Positions 32,501-43,516 of a DNA stretch of 64,000 bases are shown in pieces. The translations under genes and the position numbers were made by a program. The stretch is from Parapristionchus giblindavisi (lineage: Eukaryota > Nematoda > Chromadorea > Rhabditida > Diplogasteridae). Below the pieces are notes generated by a model. That model was not told the DNA's origin, searched no databases, and saw nothing but the letters and a program-made list of their open reading frames with translations. How positions within the stretch are numbered: position 1 is the first letter of the stretch; each line of letters opens with the position of its first letter. The stretch spans positions 62,001 to 126,000 of the forward strand of contig CALSFV010000349.1 of NCBI GenBank assembly GCA_943737045.1. Reading direction: 5' to 3'.

Positions 32501-33937
32501 GGTTACGGTAGATTACGGTAGTTCACAATAACTCATAGTGATATTGCACATGTGATGGTTATTCCGACAAGATTTAGTAAAATCTGACCCATCGCACTTG
32601 ATCTGACCCACCGAACCGGGTTACGGTAGATTACGGTAGTTCACAATAACTCATAGTGATATGGCACACGTGGTGGGAACCGTTGCCTTCCGCATGGTAA
32701 TAGTTCCAAAAAAAATCAGTTCGCGATCGACGGTTCTAAATCGTCGGGGTGTAAAAAGTCGTTTCCATAATAATCAGTTCGCGATTGACGGTTCTAAATC
32801 GTCGGGGTGCGAAAAGTCGTTTCCAGATTAATCAGTTCGCGATTGACGGTTCTAAATCGTCGGGGTGCGAAAAGTCGTTTCCAGATTAATCAGTTCGCGA
32901 TCGACGGTTCTAAATCGTTGGGGTGTAAAAAGTCGTTTCCAGAATAATCAGTTCGCGATCGACGGTTCTAAATCGTCGGGGTACAAAAAGTCGTTTTCAG
33001 AATAACCAGTTCGCGATCGACGGTTCTAAATCGTCGGGGTGTAAAAAGTCGTTTCCAGAATAATCAGTTCGCGATCGACGGTTCTAAATCGTCGGGGTGT
33101 AAAAAGTCGTTTCCAGAATAATCAGTTCGCGATCGACGGTTCTAAATCGTCGGGGTGTAAAAAGTCGTTTCCAGAATAATCAGTTCGCGATCGACGGTTC
33201 TAAATCGTCGGGGTGCAAAAAGTCGTTTACGGATGCTCGTTTCCTTCGCGTAGATTACATAACAAAAGGGCACAAATCAATTTTGCTCATTCATCGGTAT
33301 TCAAATAGTCGGTTATAAAATAAAAGGGTTACAATTTCGCGGTTCTTGAATGAGCAGTATCTAAATTATGATTCCAAAACCATCGATCTCTATTTGTTCT
33401 ATTGATTTAAGTAAATCATATCAACTCGCAATTACATTTCAACGTCGTCAAAATGTTTATTTCATTCAACAATTTCTCCCGAGTGCACTTTCACATACCA
33501 TATTCTATTTACTTCAGGGAGGTACATTATTTTATTATTATTATTTCCCTGAACATACTTTTTTTTATAAATTACAGCCGGACTATTCTTGTCTTGGTCT
33601 TATCGTGGAAAAGTATCAGACATTGAATTTGTTTCCATCAGTGCATATACCTACGTTAGTCAGATTGATCTTTGATTCTTGATATTTTATCTTTGATCTT
33701 TGATCTCTAAAAGATTCCATTCAGTTTATGCCTTACTATTGTGTCATTGGTCCAGCTATTCTATTATTTTTGATGAGAAAAGGGAAGTTACTTCGACGTG
33801 CAAATCATCTGAATCTAATGGAAACACTCAATCAAGATAAGAGTAAACGAGTAAGGGATTCATCGAAACAACTGAATACTTCAAGTAAATATCTCATTAT
33901 AGATGTATTTCGAGAGTTTATTCAATCAGTGGGATGA
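29531..33937 (+). CDS. Seven-TM chemoreceptor, sra/srab-like, possibly decayed
   Basis: Exons read as a nematode serpentine receptor: 29531-29620 (MNSGIDGDTSCDIVDEYNHY...), 29665-29751 (TM1, IVFSIIAIIIVVNTVIHY), about 30030-30060 (IHAKLR), 30103-30255 (TM3), 30300-30398 (VPYCTGSTAASQH, loop 2), 30443 to about 30560 (TM5), about 33411-33521 (KSYQLAITFQRRQN, TM6), 33578-33654 and 33725-33937 (TM7, FMPYYCVIGPAILL, then a basic tail). Most joins are in phase; those around 30060-30103 and 30560-33411 are not resolved. The second gap is the intron that holds the 2.5 kb inverted satellite. Sensory-neuron expression is what the family would predict. The gene may be a recent pseudogene. Confidence 0.6.
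30749..33236. repeat. Inverted composite satellite array
   Basis: Left side: two units of a 58-bp repeat (core GTCGATCGCGAACTG), then five units of a repeat of about 119 bp (core CCACGTGTGCGATATCAC... CTACCGTAATCTACCGTAA). Right side: five inverted 119-bp units, then nine inverted 58-bp units (32717-33236). On the right the 119-bp units alternate as a 238-bp higher-order repeat. Counts of the 58-bp unit are unequal (2 against 9). The middle (about 31510-31970) is a smaller foldback with GGGGTGGTATTCTTTCG-like ends and a tRNA-like sequence. Confidence 0.85.
31771..31830 (+). other. tRNA-like sequence at centre of satellite palindrome
   Basis: CCTAGTGGTTGATTCATAAG (A-box like) and GGTCGGTGGTTCATGCGCC (B-box like) about 45 bp apart. 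Weak as a tRNA, but both boxes are in the right order and spacing. Confidence 0.35.
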
Positions 33938-34491
33938 ATGCGCACTACATTTCAATTCTAATAGATGATATTGTTCATCAATATCAATTCTATTCCAGAT
34001 AATATCAGGGATAAACAAATCACAACAAACGACGTTGATAACTATTTGTACATCATCGAACTATGTATGGAAAGAGTGAAGGAGATATATAGCATATGAA
34101 CTAAAGAATATGATCTAACTACATATGATCTAAAGAATTGCTCTGAATGAGAATAGAATCTAGATGTAATTTGAAAACAAAAATGAAAATCTGATCAAAC
34201 GTTCAGTTCATATTAAAATACGATTGAATTTTCACTTGACCGATTGAATTTTTGATTCCAATTGGTATTTTGTCATAGACTGAATGCAATTTCTCAGTTA
34301 AAAATTGCAGTAAAAAATTGCATGTTGTTTATGATTGTGTTCACATTCGAAAGCTTTAAAAGCTGAACAAGTTTAGTGAATGTCACGTCCGAGCAAATTA
34401 TAATAATCTGTCTCTCATTATAATAATCATTAAATAATTTTTTGTCCTGATATGGTATGATAGTGATTGATTGATATCATGGTATTGATAA

Positions 34492-34532
34492 CTGGGCTTC
34501 AATTCCCCATGACTCCTGAATCTTTTGCCGTT
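34492..34532 (+). pseudogene. 3' half of a tRNA-Ala with its downstream flank
   Basis: CTGGGCTTCAATTCCCCATG and the following ACTCCTGAATCTTTTGCCGTT match 27615-27655, including 14 bases past the tRNA end. The 5' half is absent. Confidence 0.6.
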
Positions 34533-35453
34533 CAACTATTGGTTGTTGTGCTAGACAACTGTCGGAGTCGATTTGCGGGATGAAAGAATGACGTTAGTGC
34601 CTCGAAAGCAGAGAGCTCTAGACAGTCAAAGCGATTTCTTGAGTGCGAGAGAGTATGGGAATCGAGGAGAGTTTAAGAGAACGAGAGAAATGATAAGCGA
34701 CACCACGTGGTGATAAGGAAACTGATAAGAGAGAGAACAAAGACAAGACAGATGAGATGATTGAGTGTCTATGGGGTGTTAAGGAGATCTTATCACTAGA
34801 TCATTTACTCACATAGTTCGATTTGTAGTGGTGATCTGTCCAAAAGTTAAGAAGAGAAATGAAAATCAGAGAAAAGGTCAATCTCGCTCCTCTCTTTTTC
34901 GTGAAGCACCAATTAATGCTAACTGTGTGTCAGCAATTTAAACACTATTTTACTTTTTAGGAAATGATTTTAATTTAAAAAAAAGAGAGATCAAAACTGT
35001 TTTAAGTCTTACTACATTTAAAGCAAAACAAGGTGTTTACACGGAAGTGAGAGAGGTTCTTTAACGGTCAGACGTTCTCTCGTACAAAGAACTGAAAAAT
35101 ACTGGCCAAACATTGTGAGTTTAGAGAGTTTTTGTGTGAGAGTAGATCATGCCATTCTACCTTTATTCATATATTCTATAATATTTATTCATATAATTTA
35201 TTCATATAATTCACCTTTTTTCTGATATGGCATTATCCTCGAAATTGGGTAAAACTGAGATTTAAAGGTGGTGTCCGAGCAATATTTTTGTGAACAAACT
35301 GTGAAGACAGAAAGATATCAAAAGTTATTCTGCATACCTTACATAAATTAGTTTATGCTAATTTAGCTTATTGATCGCTAGAATCATGAATGAATCCGTG
35401 CTTGATGTACAGGCAAAGGCGCGAAATTTTGAAAATAGGAAAGTTCAGCTATA

Positions 35454-35509
35454 GGTTTCTAACCCGCGACGTTACGCTTACTAGTGAGCACTCTTACCAC
35501 TGCGCTACG
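35454..35509 (-). other. tRNA-like sequence
   Basis: On the minus strand, GTAGCGCAGTGGTAAGAGTG (A-box region) and CGCGGGTTAGAAACC (B-box region). Stems are only partly paired. Confidence 0.5.
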
Positions 35510-35904
35510 TGATTGATGAATGGTTGTGCTAATTTCTTGTATATCACTTGTCCCTTGCATAATAGATATGTTATACATTTGCATGGAAATTCGAGGGCCT
35601 CCATCTTTAAATCATTAGCGTCCGCTACAAGAAGTTGGAATTTAGCACAAAATACTTATAAAGCTGTGAAAATGCTGTTTAACTATGAATTCGTTTTCGG
35701 TAATTGTATCAACCTATTTATTTTCTTAATCATTCAATCTATCTTCAGATATGGTACGATCAAGATCGAAAACTGAAATCACACAAGTGGCGTCGCATAA
35801 AACCGTCAAAACCGTCTCAAACTGTCTATATGAGCAAACAGACCGTGCCCAATTTTCATATGATCTTATCGATTTTATGGGAATTATTTTATTGATTTTA
35901 AAGA

Positions 35905-36235
35905 AGGAGGTCCAGGAGGTTTAGGATGTACTACTGTCATGAAGAACGAACGATGTGAGATTCTGTTCTCTACTAGATTCGAGAGACTGGCAACATAGTA
36001 TCGCCATTGTCAGTGGTTTTTAGCCGGTGCCAATTCGATCTCCGTTTGATTTTTTTCGTTTTTTTCTATATTCATTTTTTATTCGGATATTCGGAAATTC
36101 ACACCATTCCCCGGTGCAGCAATGAACTTTCACCTCGCATTACGGTATTCCAGTACAGCCGTAATTGTTTTTGTGTAAGCGGAGATGTGATCTACGGAGA
36201 TGTACACTTCTGTCTGACCTGTTTAGTCATGAAAA
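35905..36235 (+). repeat. SINE-like copy 2
   Basis: Diverged copy of the 3440-4235 repeat without the Tc5-like insertion. Shared words in order: AAGAAGGAGGTCCAGGAGG, TGTCAGTGGTTTTTAGCCGG, TTACGGTATTCCA, GGAGATGTGATCTA, TTTAGTCATGAAAAA. Confidence 0.55.
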
Positions 36236-36539
36236 AGAGGAGATCCTTCTTGAACGATTTTGTTTTGTTGCTTCAAATGATTATTGATTTTCATAAACAT
36301 AGCAATATTTATTATTGAAAAACTATGATAGAATAATTTACTTGATTTCGTTATTTTTCTAGTTTGAACGCGAGTGATTTTATGAGAGAAATGGTATAAG
36401 AGTCAGTGCATTGTTCAATTTGTAATGTTATTAGTCCCTTTCTAATCGTATTCATGTCTCTTTGAATAAGAATTGCTTTGTCTCTTCTTGTGAATAGCTT
36501 TGGTGGTTTGATCTTCGCTCTCTCGCTCTCTCTCTTACT

Positions 36540-36542
<3 letters not shown>

Positions 36543-36590
<48 letters not shown>

Positions 36591-36598
36591 TCTCTCCC
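36543..36598. repeat. CT dinucleotide microsatellite
   Basis: About 25 CT units, followed at 36668-36726 by GA-rich sequence on the same strand; the two could pair. Confidence 0.9.
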
Positions 36599-37601
36599 AT
36601 TGCTTGAGGGTTGCCCCTCTGTGCCAAAGTCACATCGTAATGTACTTCCCCCCACGTGGTGAGCTAGTGAGAGTGAGAGGAGAGAGAGATAGAGAGAGAA
36701 AGAAAGAGGGAGAGGGAGAGGGAGAGATCAAACAATGTCTGCCTACTTCGTGTGGCAACTCCTCACAACATAAAGTGCAATTGGGACCTCGACTAACACG
36801 CAAACAGCATGGTCATACCAGAACTGTATGCGAAAACATGAGTACAGTAGATCCTGGAAAACAACTTTACTTTTATGTTAATTGAAATAGCTTGAAAATA
36901 TCCTATTTTATTTAGCGATCAAGAGAATATTGCATAGATTTCAGTTGTGGAATAGGATTCTGTAAGGAATTCATGGTTCAAATCGTTCCCTGACGGAAGA
37001 AAGGACGATTCAGAGGAAACGAAGACTGTGAAGACGTTCTTGTTTTCGGATATTCTAATGGAGCATTTCTAAAATTGGTTCCATTATTATTGATGGAGAT
37101 GCAGGATTGAGACGCTGTACCTTCAAAACAAGCGGGGGGGGGGGGGGGGCTCTAAATTAGAGTAATCTATGGGAATTTACGGATGAAGAATCATTGACAT
37201 GAACAGATCACCAGATCACTCCATCAGGGAATATGGTGAGGATAGAAACTATGTGAAACACGCAAGTGCCTGGTATTATAGAATTAAAAGTGTCCGAACA
37301 CAACAAATTCCGCTACGATAAGTGCGCGCCTTCGCGCGATACACCGACCCCGCCCACTTTCGCGTGTGAATTTGTCTTTTTCTCTTTTCCTCGAGTTTGC
37401 TGCTGTTTTCTTGAAATTTCCATTCCATTTCCATTTCTTCATAGTTATTATAACTCAGATTCACTATTTAACTGTGTTTGCAGGCAATTGACTAGCTACT
37501 GACCTATGAAAAAGGAGAAGGCTTTTGCCGTGTCAGGTGAGGCTTGGTTTAGATTTTCCTTCCTGTATAAAAGACAAAGCTTGAGCTTCAATCGTTTTTA
37601 G

Positions 37602-39008
37602 GTAGCAGACCATGAGCTGGCCTTCTCGGTAGTAGCTGAAGGCGATGGAGCCGCGGTGAAACCCCAATGGATGGCCCAATTTATCGATCTGGCTGATCTG
37701 TGGTTGAAGACCCTGCCGAAGGCGCTCACGAGAATGAAGCGAACCGTGGAGAACATCAAGGATCCACTCTTCAGATTCTTCGAGCGAGAGGTACGGTAGC
37801 TTACTGTAGGGATACTGTGATTGTCGTAGCGATATTAATTATAGCATCTGTTTATCGAAATTTGCCTAGATGTGTTGAGCATTGAAAATTTGTGTTGGTG
37901 TATAATTGTAATTGGGTAACCTTGATTCACCCGTACATTTCACGTCTCGGACATATTGTATGTCTCGGACATATTGTATTTCGTGTTTCATGAAATGGTT
38001 CATACAATTTGTGCTAATTAAATCATAATTTTAAAAATTTTAATTGCCTATCTTTGTCCAGATTAACCTGGGCGCGAATCTGATCACTCGAATCCGGGCG
38101 GATCTCGATGTAATGGCGGTGTGTCGAGTGAAGAAGAAGCAGAGCAACGAGACACGAGCGCTCATCTCATGCCTACAGAAGGGACAGGTACGGTAGTGGG
38201 GTTGATCATGGGATGCGGTGGTGGTATGGTCGTTACGGTAGACTGCGGGTACGGTAGGTTGTGATGATAACGATTGATTATGGGTACGGTACGGTATCGT
38301 ACCATAGCCTACGATTATTGCGGTAGATTCTGGGATACGGTAGTACATGGTAATTACGGTGTATGGGTACTATAGGTCGAATAGCTAGGTATCGGTTTCA
38401 GAGGTCGAAAAGTATGTTGCAAAGTACCAAGCCTGACCGCATTTTGAGCCAAAATTTCACAAAAATTGAAAAACCTGACCGCATTTTGAGCCAAAATTTC
38501 ACAAAAATCGAAAAACCTGACCGAATTTTGAGCCAAATTTGCCAAAATTCAAAAAACCTGACCGCATTTTAAAATCCGATAACCTAGCTATTCGACCTAT
38601 GATCGGTTTCCAAAATCTGGTCAGGTTTTTCGATTTTTGGCAAATTTAGTTCAAAATCCGGTCATTTTTTTCGATTTCTGTGAGATTTTGGCCCATAATC
38701 CGGTCAGGTTTTCCGATTTTTTGTGAAATTTTGGCTCAAAATCCGGTCAGGCTTGGTACTTTGTAACATATTTTTCGACCTATGATGGGTACTGTAGGCG
38801 ATTGATTTGCCTTGTGAAATAGTTGATGACGACAGTGATTTCGGCAAACCGGCAACGCCTTACCGCACAGCCCTGCTGAAAACCGCTCATCCCCTCATCT
38901 AGTGTCATCACTTGAAATGAATAAATTAAATTAGATTTTTTTTGCTTTCAGAATGGAGGAGGGTCGGGTCGAGGACTGTCGCACATATCATCGATCTCGT
39001 CGCTATAG
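37602..39008 (+). pseudogene. Dynein heavy chain C-terminal fragment
   Basis: Two in-phase exons, 37602-37790 and 38062-38187, encode VADHELAFSVVAEGDGAAVK...WMAQFIDLADLWLKTLPKAL and NIKDPLFRFFEREINLGANL...IRADLDVMAVC, then KKKQSNETRALISC. This is the cytoplasmic dynein heavy-chain region shortly before the C-terminal end (compare DPLFRFFEREVNLG and KKKQTN in the family). A dynein heavy chain is over 4000 aa; only about 105 are here, and no other dynein exon is seen on either side. The next exon in phase (38952-39008) reads NGGGSGRGLSHISSISSL and stops, unlike dynein. So this is a displaced fragment, perhaps from a partial duplication. The intron before 38952 holds a repeat-rich foldback. Confidence 0.7.
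38371..38784. mobile_element. Foldback with 42-bp subrepeats, 8-bp duplication
   Basis: Ends TATAGGTCGAATAGC and TTCGACCTATG, flanked by ATGGGTAC on both sides (38363-38370, 38785-38792). Each arm holds about three to four tandem 42-bp units (core CCTGACCGCATTTTGAGCC), in opposite orientation in the two arms. The 8-bp duplication suggests hAT-type mobilisation. Confidence 0.75.
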
Positions 39009-39241
39009 CAGGTGCGCCGGAGAAGGTCGCAGAGAGGTGTGCCGTATTCGTGTACTCTACTGGTGTAACTTTCACATGTAGTGTTGGTGCTTAATGGTTG
39101 TATACTTGTTGTGCTTTAGTAATATAACTGTGGTATTCGGGTAACCTACAGCTGGAACTACGTTCCGTGTTTGTTCATTCTGATGATGTAACTATGTTCC
39201 GTATTCGTGTACTCTACGGCTGTAACTCTTGTCCAATTCAG

Positions 39242-39824
39242 AAGAGTGGGACGGGTGGTCGGAGTCTCGCTCGGCGCCCATGTACGCCAACGAGAAGGTA
39301 GCGCAGGAGAGGGAAGAGGAGGAGGAGAAGAAGAGGAATGAGATGAGGATGGCGGAGGAGGTATGTTAAAACGAGCTATATGAATCTAGCAGAGCACAGC
39401 AGGGGAGGAGGCACTAGGAGATCCCCCAGTCTCGTGGATCTTGGCGGAGAATCTGCGGGGCTGTGCAGTAAGATTCTACAGTATGCTACAGTATACCAAT
39501 TTTGCGCCGTATCGTTCGCGATTTTTTCCACTTTTATCGCGCATAAGTGTTACAGTGAATGATTACTAGCGCTATTATATTAGAATAAGTGACACTGAGG
39601 TGCCCTATCACTCTAAAATATTCTAGCAATAAGTACCCCGATCAACATTGAATATGAATTGTGGGCGAATATTTAGCTGTGAGTCTCGAAAACTATTGAA
39701 CTTTTGTGTGCCATCGTATATTAGCATATTACTGAGTGATGATGATTTACAGAAAGAACGTGAAAGTCAACAAGGCGGACGATGGATGTTAGGCGGCGAT
39801 CGAGGAGGAGGGATATGGTACTAA
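39242..39824 (+). CDS. C-terminal exons of an unrecognised charged, Gly-rich protein
   Basis: Exons 39242-39360 (EWDGWSESRSAPMYANEKVA then a Glu/Lys-rich coiled-coil-like stretch) and 39753-39824 (KERESQQGGRWMLGGDRGGG then IWY and TAA). Splice sites and phase agree. The preceding part could be 39009-39037 (QVRRRRSQR) after a CTATAG acceptor, which joins in phase. The start is not found. Whether it is the tail of the dynein-fragment transcript or a separate gene cannot be told. No family recognised. Confidence 0.45.
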
Positions 39825-40411
39825 GGTACGCTAGATATGATCAACCTACTGTATTATTCATTCTTCATTGCACAGGGGGCTACTGTACCTCCTCTGTATG
39901 TGGATAAGAACAGATACATTATGATGACTTATGACGGGCTTGGGCTCATTAGCTGTTGAATTATGTATTTAATGTGAAATAGTGGTCCACTTAAAACGCG
40001 TTCTCCATAAGAGCGGAGGGGGCAGGGCACAATGTTTCAAAATCATCCTAGGCGACTCACATTTAATGGTTGGAGTCACTAGGGGCGGGATACACTTCAG
40101 CCAAAAAATTGACCCGAATTATCGATTTTTGATCTACCAAAAGTCGAAAAATCGAAGTGTGATTTCGAAGTCATGTTATATACCATTCGATAGAGGATCA
40201 AAAGTTATATAAGAGTACCAAGTTTCAGAAGTTTTCATAATTCCGTGTTCGAGAAATATCCCATTTTCCGAATTTTGACCTAATTTTTTTGTTTTGATCT
40301 CATGGCTTAGTATGTTACTATTATTTCCAGGGACTGAATTTTTGATATGTTATGTAAAAATGGATGGGCTATCCGAATATCGCGCTTATTTGGACCAACT
40401 CGGTGCCATTC

Positions 40412-40488
40412 ATAGTGATATCGCGAGTCATAGTGGTGAACTCTAACGCCCGAACACCGACGCAGGTTCGAATCCGGGCACAGACATG
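40412..40488 (+). other. tRNA-like sequence in arm of element H
   Basis: GCGAGTCATAGTGGTGAACT (A-box region), CACCGACGCAGGTTCGAATC, then CGGGC (perfect B-box GGTTCGAATCC). The inverted copy is in the right arm at about 42125-42201. Confidence 0.6.
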
Positions 40489-40968
40489 ATTTTTTGCAAC
40501 TTTTTATTCGGCCCAAATTTAACTTTAAATTATATTTTCATCTGTTTTATCGTGTTCTTATCATTTTGTTGTGCAAAATAACCATCAACATTATCAGAAA
40601 TACTTTAAAATCGTATAACTGGTATAGTATCGGCAAAAAGTCATGGGACGGGTCGAGAATAAAGTTTTTTTTCGTTTGCTGCGAGTCTGAAAGTAATCAT
40701 AACCAAATCAAACTCAGCGAAATCAATATTTGATAATTTTCAAAACTGTCTGCGGAAGAATCATATTTTTAGAATAGCTTCCAAAACTATTTTATGTCCT
40801 GATGGCTAATGAAGAGCTATGACTACCATAACCAACACATAATGGTTGTATTCTTTGATGAGCTGCTTACGTAGACTCAAAAGATCAGCTTGATTGCTTT
40901 CCTGAATCAAAATTCGCTAAAAAAATGAAAATTCGTCCCTTGATTTTTTGCCGATACTGTATCTGTAC

Positions 40969-41662
40969 TAGGGTGGCGAGAATTGCTCTCGAATGAGCCT
41001 GTTTTGTAGTCTCTATCGAGTCGAGGTCGAATGGAGAGGATATTTGTTCCCCTTGGCAGTCTCTATCTCTCTCCCTCGGATAATCGTTTTTAGGTCGAAT
41101 CGAAGTCGAGTCGAGCGTTTTTCAAGGTCGTGTTTGAACAAAACTAGACAAATTATGTATATTTGAAATCAGTATAACGAGATCTTTAAAATGATACACA
41201 ATTCGCATCAAATAATTCAAATTCAAATTTCTCTTTTTCTTTGATGAGTACCGTATCCCAATACATTAAATGGGATATGAGTGAGATTGAAGAGTTTAAA
41301 TCTGATGACGAATTGGAACTTTAATAATAGTTTTGCCATAATGATTGTTATCAAATTAATATTATTATTGTATCATAAACCAACAAATTATTAACAAAAC
41401 ATTTTTTTGAAAAAAAATGTTAGATTTGGCTTCGTTTTATAGCACTTAATGAGCTCATGTCAGAAGTTTTAAAAGTTTTGAATTTGGTCAATGCACTGCT
41501 GAGAAAAACCTTTCCATTCGATTTCGACTCGACTCTTTTTTGACTATTCGAGACAATGACGGCTCATTCGATGAGAGAGAGATCGTAAATGTCTCTCTCC
41601 CCGATAACTCGGCCAAGACTGCCAGTGGGAACGAATGCTCTTGCGCCATTCTTGCCACCCTA
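40969..41662. mobile_element. hAT-type element nested in H, 694 bp
   Basis: TAGGGTGGCGAGAATTGC and ATTCTTGCCACCCTA ends, 8-bp duplication ATCTGTAC at 40961-40968 and 41663-41670. Same family as the copies at 2808 and 24720. No transposase. Confidence 0.85.
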
Positions 41663-42640
41663 ATCTGTACTAAGATTTTTTCTCTCGCTTGCAGTGCTCT
41701 CGTCCCTACGCCTCTCCTTATGAAATCTCTTGTTTTTATAGCTCCGATATATGTTGAAAATATTCGTTAAATTTTTACTCTATTGCTGAACTTTGGTCGC
41801 TAATCTTTGTTCTTTGATCTTTGATCTTTGTCAACAATTTTTCAAACAATTTACGAGAACCGCGATTTGAAGAGTTAAAGTGTAGATTTATCTTCTTTTA
41901 TCAGAAAATAGCAAATATCGTATTTTAAAGAAGAGGCACTGTCGAAAAACCGTTATTTTCGCCCGTCCCGTGATTTTTTGCCGATACTATACCAGTTATA
42001 CGATTTTTAAGTATTTCTGATAATGTTGATGGTTATTTTGCACAACAAAATGATAAGAACACGATAAAACAGATGAAAATATAATTTAAAGTTAAATTTG
42101 GGCCGAATAAAAAGTTGCAAAAAATCATGTCTGTGCCCGGATTCGAACCTGCGTCGGTGTTCGGGCGTTAGAGTTCACCACTATGACTCGCGATATCACT
42201 ATGAATGGCACCGAGTTGGTCCAAATAAGCGCGATATTCGGATAGCCCATCCATTTTTACATAACATATCAAAAATTCAGTCCCTGGAAATAATAGTAAC
42301 ATACTAAGCCATGAGATCAAAACAAAAAAATTAGGTCAAAATTCGGAAAATGGGATATTTCTCGAACACGGAGTTATGAAAACTTCTGAAACTTGGTACT
42401 CTTATATAACTTTTGATCCTCTATCGAATGGTATATAACATGACTTCGAAATCACACTTCGATTTTTCGACTTTTGGTAGATCAAAAATCGATAATTCGG
42501 GTCAATTTTTTGGCTGAAGTGTATCCCGCCCCTAGTGACTCCAACCATCAAATATGAGTCACCTAGGATGATTTTGAAACATTGTGCCCTGCCCCCCGCC
42601 GCCTCTCCTCCGCTGTAAGGGAGAATGCGTTTTAAAGGGA

Positions 42641-43516
42641 GCGGGAAACGAAAAACAAGTTGATCTCATATAAAAGAGCTTGAAATTCTGTTTCGAAATA
42701 TATACATCTTTTATCTTACGAATTCTCTGGGTAAGGAGAACTGCGCAGTTAAAAAACTACAGTCTGCTCCAGATAGCGGAAGCCTTTTCCTAATTGCCAC
42801 ACCAACTAGTTGGATACGACTTGAAATTGAATATTTTGATGATAATTCTATGCGCACTGGGGAATTATGAAGAATAAAAATCAATAATGGGCTATTTTGA
42901 GCTTTTCGATAGAGTTAACATACTGTAGTTCGGAAACCTCGCCCGTGGTGTGCAGCAGGCTACAGTAATCCAACTTCTTACCGGAGCGTCTTTTCCAACT
43001 TTCAAATACATATTTCTGAATAGTTCTTTGAGCTTATCAACATGAGATCAACTATTTTAACTATTTCCAATCGAAATTTTGGATGCCAGCTGCCTTTAAC
43101 TATTTGCATGTTACAGAACCGTAATGAAGGAACCGCGGTAAGGAGAATACCATGGTCCATAGAGGGCGTTGTGGATATAGTGAATGACAGACAGGTACGT
43201 GGGGTAGTTTGGATTTCATTTGAAGGATGATAAGGGTATTTCTCTATTATATCCGTAAATTATGCCTTTTCGTGTTCATTGAAGAATATTTTGCCATGTA
43301 CGAGTATTACAACAAAAAGCAATTCACATTCACTTTTCGCAGTATTATAATGAAAAATGAAATCACCATCAATCCTTCTGATCTTTTTGTGTTCCTTGTC
43401 AAAATGCCTCCTCCAATTACGTATTCCCTTGAACACCGGAGCCGTCAAGCAAACATAACATACAACCTAAATTAATTTTGCTTTCCAAAAAAATAATAAA
43501 ATAAAGCTATATTATT
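42641..43516. other. Uncertain; possible isolated exon
   Basis: A stretch 43114-43194 with good TTACAG and GTACGT borders reads NRNEGTAVRRIPWSIEGVVD then IVNDRQ, but neighbours that join it are not found. The rest is AT-rich. Confidence 0.3.

Larger units (their letters stand above)
33938..37601. other. Intergenic with repeats
   Basis: Holds a partial tRNA-Ala copy (34492-34532), a tRNA-like sequence on the minus strand (35454-35509), a second SINE-like copy (35905-36235), a CT microsatellite and a G17 run (about 37133-37149). The open frame at 35513-35776 is not recognised. No complete gene seen. Confidence 0.5.
39979..42640. mobile_element. Large foldback element H, about 2.66 kb
   Basis: Arms 39979-40665 and 41950-42640 are inverted copies, with ends around CTTAAAACGCGTTCTCC and GGAGAATGCGTTTTAAAG. 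Each arm has a tRNA-like sequence. The 69-codon frames at 40307-40516 (minus) and 42098-42307 (plus) are the same arm sequence and not a gene. The middle holds a nested hAT-type element. Target duplication not clear, so the superfamily is open. Confidence 0.8.

Noticed and set aside
36478..36885. 135-codon frame with SLSLSLSL run
   Set aside because: Product of the CT microsatellite.
40307..40516. 69-codon frame also found, identical, at 42098-42307
   Set aside because: It is the same sequence in the two inverted arms of element H and overlaps a tRNA-like region; duplication explains the conservation.
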